This document shows positions 4,929 through 7,293 of a stretch of DNA of 7,293 nt, piece by piece (within the stretch, counting starts at the first letter, position 1; each line of letters opens with the position of its first letter). The stretch is taken from contig JALVLE010000385.1 of assembly GCA_027033555.1 (NCBI GenBank), forward strand, positions 1-7,293, read 5' to 3'. The DNA comes from Caldifarciminota bacterium. GTDB lineage: Bacteria; Hydrothermota; Hydrothermia; UBA1063; CAJXJZ01. A program made the translations under genes and the position numbers. The notes below the pieces were generated by a model. That model saw nothing but the letters and a program-made list of their open reading frames with translations, was not told the origin of the DNA and did not search any database.

Positions 4929-5965
4929 GAAAAACCGAGTGCTTTACACTCTCCGATAAGAAGAGGGTTCTGGGTTCTTGTACAAAAAAACCTCGCTTCC
5001 TCAATAAGAGATGGGTCATTGCTGTTGGAGATGGCGATAAGCACATTTCTCAGAATTGTGTAATACCCTGCTCTCTTTACTGGAGTGGTACTGAATTTTT
5101 TGTTGAATTGATTTTCGTCCATTTTAATTAACTCTGAGAGTGGGATGCCTGCAAGGTCATCCCTTGCCCCCTCCCCAAAAAACGGCTCTATCGTCACAGT
5201 CTTTTTATTATAGGGACACACTATAGCACACTCATCACATCCAAAAATTCTGTTTCCAAACAAACGTGCAAGAGAAGGCTCAATTACCTCCTTTTTATTT
5301 TCAATTGTGTGATAAGAAATGCATCTTGTAAGATCAATGCTATACGGAGACAGAGCACCAGTTGGGCAGGCCTGAATACAAAGTTTGCATTCGCCACACG
5401 CCCTGTTTAGTGGAATATCAGGCTCAAATTCTATGTTCGTAAAAATTTCACCTAAAAATACAGCTCCCCCAATCTGGGGATTTATAAGGAAATTGTTTTT
5501 TCCAATAAAACCAAGTCCAGCCTTATATGCAAAATATCTCTCAAGAACTGGGGCAGTATCAACAAAAATCCGGAATTTTGCATCTTTTACATTGTTATTT
5601 ATGAACCTTTTGACCTCTCTTAACTTTTTTTTAATAACTTTATGGTAATCTCTTCGCAGCGCATAGGAGGATATAAATGCCCGTTTTTTTTTCACGTGCA
5701 TTCCAAAAAGGTGATCTTTATACGAGACTCCAAACACAATTATGCTTTTTACATCCTCAAGTAAATACGCTGGATTAAACCGTGCACGAATACGCTGTTT
5801 ATCTTCCAGATACCAGAGGCCTGCGTGTTTGTTTTCTCTTATCCAGCGCAGGTATCTTTCTTTAATTTTCTCCTCAACTTGAGGATCTGTAAACCCAACA
5901 AGATGAAACCCTATTGAATAAGAAAACTCTTTTATTGAACTTTTAAGATTCAGCGGAGCCCTCAA
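4925..5965 (-). CDS. queG: Epoxyqueuosine reductase QueG
   Basis: A 346-residue cytosolic enzyme that reduces epoxyqueuosine to queuosine at position 34 of tRNAs with GUN anticodons (Tyr, His, Asn, Asp), using cobalamin and two [4Fe-4S] clusters. Visible family features are the N-terminal cobalamin-binding domain with RDYH (105-108), the DTAPVLER segment with the likely catalytic Asp136, and GFIGKN (152-157). The first cysteine set is CxxCxxCxxxCP (C190, C193, C196, C200), followed by RCISYHTIENK with C215 and then GCDECAIVCPYN with C243, C246 and C250. The C-terminal part (about 294-346, TPVKRAGYYTILRN onward) is a short HEAT-like end, so the protein is near 30-40 residues shorter than E. 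coli or Bacillus QueG. The start is TTG, overlapping the metallophosphoesterase gene by 23 bp. An in-frame stop lies just upstream and no good ribosome binding site is seen, so coupling is likely. Confidence 0.95.
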   Translation of the reverse strand: MRAPLNLKSSIKEFSYSIGFHLVGFTDPQVEEKIKERYLRWIRENKHAGLWYLEDKQRIRARFNPAYLLEDVKSIIVFGVSYKDHLFGMHVKKKRAFISSYALRRDYHKVIKKKLREVKRFINNNVKDAKFRIFVDTAPVLERYFAYKAGLGFIGKNNFLINPQIGGAVFLGEIFTNIEFEPDIPLNRACGECKLCIQACPTGALSPYSIDLTRCISYHTIENKKEVIEPSLARLFGNRIFGCDECAIVCPYNKKTVTIEPFFGEGARDDLAGIPLSELIKMDENQFNKKFSTTPVKRAGYYTILRNVLIAISNSNDPSLIEEARFFCTRTQNPLLIGECKALGFS

Positions 5966-6731
5966 CTTTGAAATTTAATTTTTTGATACCTTTTGCGTGG
6001 CCGGTTTTCTCATCTACCTCTATTACAACAGCGTTTAAGCCAGGTCCTCTTTCCTCGGGTTTAAATCTTACCGGAATCCTCTCCACCATTTTTTTTATAT
6101 AAAGCTCTCTTTTCACTCCGATAACCCCATCCAATCCCCCAGTCATTCCTACATCCGTAATGTAAGCAGTGTGCTCTTCTATTCTTTCGTCATTTGTCTG
6201 CACATGGGTATGAGTACCAATTATTGCAGAAAAAACACCCTTAAACATGTAAAAATAAGTGAGTTTTTCAGCTGTAGCTTCTGCATGAAAATCCACAATC
6301 TTAATGGGTACATTTTCAAAATATTTTAATACATCAAAGGTTGCGTAAAAAGGAGATTCATACGGACCCATAAACACCTGCCCCAAAAGGTTTAATATCG
6401 CTATCCTGACACCCTTTTTTTCATATATATGCCACCCCCTGCCATAAAGCTCCCTGGCCATATTAAGAGGTACCAGGACCCTGCTACACTCTTTTATAAA
6501 CTCTATTCCTTCGCTTCTATGATATGAATGGTTTCCACCTGTCAATACATCAACTCCCGCACGAAACATTTCTTTAGCTGTCTTCTCCGTGATTCCAGCT
6601 CCATTTGCGAGATTTTCTCCATTGGCTAAAACAAAGTCTACACGCTCTTTAATGATTAAGCCGGGTAGAAGGTCTTTTACCACCTTTCTCCCCGGCTTTC
6701 CAAATATGTCTCCAATAAAGAGTATCCTCAC
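5943..6731 (-). CDS. ymdB: YmdB-family (TIGR00282) metallophosphoesterase
   Basis: A 262-residue cytosolic dinuclear-metal phosphoesterase. Ligands match Bacillus subtilis YmdB almost position for position: D8 (FIGD), E39-N40 (NGEN), N67-H68 (GGNH), H149 (DFHAEAT), and H174 and H176 (GTHTHVQT), followed by the conserved [10 protein letters not shown] segment. YmdB hydrolyses cyclic nucleotides such as 2',3'-cAMP in vitro and affects biofilm and motility choices in B. subtilis; its true substrate is unsettled. The rny-ymdB order is widely conserved and is kept here. The GTG start overlaps the rny stop (GTGA), and no clear ribosome binding site precedes it, so it is probably translated by coupling to rny. 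Confidence 0.95.
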   Translation of the reverse strand: MRILFIGDIFGKPGRKVVKDLLPGLIIKERVDFVLANGENLANGAGITEKTAKEMFRAGVDVLTGGNHSYHRSEGIEFIKECSRVLVPLNMARELYGRGWHIYEKKGVRIAILNLLGQVFMGPYESPFYATFDVLKYFENVPIKIVDFHAEATAEKLTYFYMFKGVFSAIIGTHTHVQTNDERIEEHTAYITDVGMTGGLDGVIGVKRELYIKKMVERIPVRFKPEERGPGLNAVVIEVDEKTGHAKGIKKLNFKVEGSAES

Positions 6732-7293
6732 TTTGCGTATTCTACCGCCCTTGTCTCTCTTATAACCGTAACTTTAATTTGTCCGGGGTACTCAAGATTT
6801 TCTTCTATTTGCTCGGCTATTTTCCTTGCAAGGTCAAAGGCTTCAATGTCATTTACTTTATCGGCCTCAACCATTACTCTTATTTCTCTTCCTGCCTGTA
6901 ACGCATATGCTTTCTCAACCCCTGGGAAACTATGTGCTATCTCCTCAAGAGTTTCTATCCTTTTTATGTAAGCCTCCACACTTTCACGCCTGGCACCTGG
7001 CCTTGCGCCGGATATAGCATCAGCAGTTGCCACTAAAATAGCTATAACAGAACGTGGGTCCTCGTCTCCATGATGAGCTGCAATTGAGTTTACAACAAGA
7101 TCGTTTTCACCATATTTTTTTGCTATTTGTGCCCCTATCACTGCATGGGGCCCCTCATAATCAGGCTCCGCAACTTTACCAATATCATGCAAAAGACCTG
7201 CCCTCTTTGCAAATTCAACAGGGAGATTGAGTTCTCCAGCCATTACACCAGCAATATATGCCACCTCTTTAGAATGCTGTAACAGATTCTGAC
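6728..7293 (-). CDS. rny: RNase Y, C-terminal part (5' end beyond the window)
   Basis: The reading frame is open to the right edge (first whole codon at 7291) and begins [15 protein letters not shown], matching the start of the HD domain of RNase Y. About 187 residues are visible: HS with the first HD histidine, [42 protein letters not shown], and the conserved C-terminal domain. RNase Y is a membrane-anchored endoribonuclease that starts mRNA decay. Its membrane anchor, coiled coil and KH domain must lie outside the window. The GTG at 7264 is an internal Val codon, not a start. It is the first visible gene of the rny-ymdB-queG chain, with the last codons overlapping the ymdB start. Confidence 0.95.
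   Translation of the reverse strand, partial: QNLLQHSKEVAYIAGVMAGELNLPVEFAKRAGLLHDIGKVAEPDYEGPHAVIGAQIAKKYGENDLVVNSIAAHHGDEDPRSVIAILVATADAISGARPGARRESVEAYIKRIETLEEIAHSFPGVEKAYALQAGREIRVMVEADKVNDIEAFDLARKIAEQIEENLEYPGQIKVTVIRETRAVEYAK

Noticed and set aside
7208..7264. GTG at 7264 as the start of a small stand-alone HD-domain protein
   Set aside because: The frame stays open to the right window edge and the residues before the GTG (QNLLQHSKE) match the RNase Y HD domain, including its first histidine. The gene is truncated by the window, not short.

Overview
The window is an AT-rich stretch of an ordinary bacterial chromosome, probably from an uncultured and possibly thermophilic lineage. The case for bacteria rests on sigma70-type promoters (TTGACA / TATAAT, 17-bp spacing), GGAGG ribosome binding sites, a lipobox lipoprotein, RNase Y, QueG and bacterial-type tRNAs. 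The GC-rich tRNA stems fit a warm habitat but do not prove it. I cannot name the phylum from sequence alone. No mobile element, CRISPR array or prophage is visible.

Layout from the right edge. On the minus strand, a truncated RNase Y gene (rny) is followed by a YmdB-type metallophosphoesterase and then queG, the last enzyme of queuosine synthesis. All three overlap their neighbours by a few bases and look translationally coupled. About 40 bp past queG, still on the minus strand, lies a tight tRNA cluster in the order Thr(TGT)-Tyr(GTA)-Gly(TCC). This is the order seen upstream of tuf in many bacteria, but neither tuf nor a fourth tRNA follows here.

The middle of the window holds two convergent, strongly driven envelope genes. 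On the minus strand is a lipoprotein of unknown function with a perfect consensus promoter and ribosome binding site. On the plus strand is a 58-codon Flp/Fap-type prepilin, also with a near-perfect promoter and ribosome binding site. A 10-bp GC-rich hairpin between them can terminate both transcripts. The pilin stands alone: no tad/cpa assembly gene is in view.

The left part is a two-gene minus-strand unit that starts from a promoter just upstream of the first start codon, so the mRNA is probably leaderless. It encodes an SsnA-family amidohydrolase and, with an 8-bp overlap, a cytosolic protein with a helical-repeat N-terminus and an intact HD-GYP domain (c-di-GMP phosphodiesterase type).

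Most of the window is housekeeping. The points most worth a second look are the solitary pilin with a repeat array upstream of its promoter, the identical 12-base promoter segment shared by pilin and lipoprotein, the queG / Q-tRNA(Tyr) adjacency, the SsnA / HD-GYP pairing, and the unrecognised lipoprotein. I do not see convincing evidence of a new multi-gene system.
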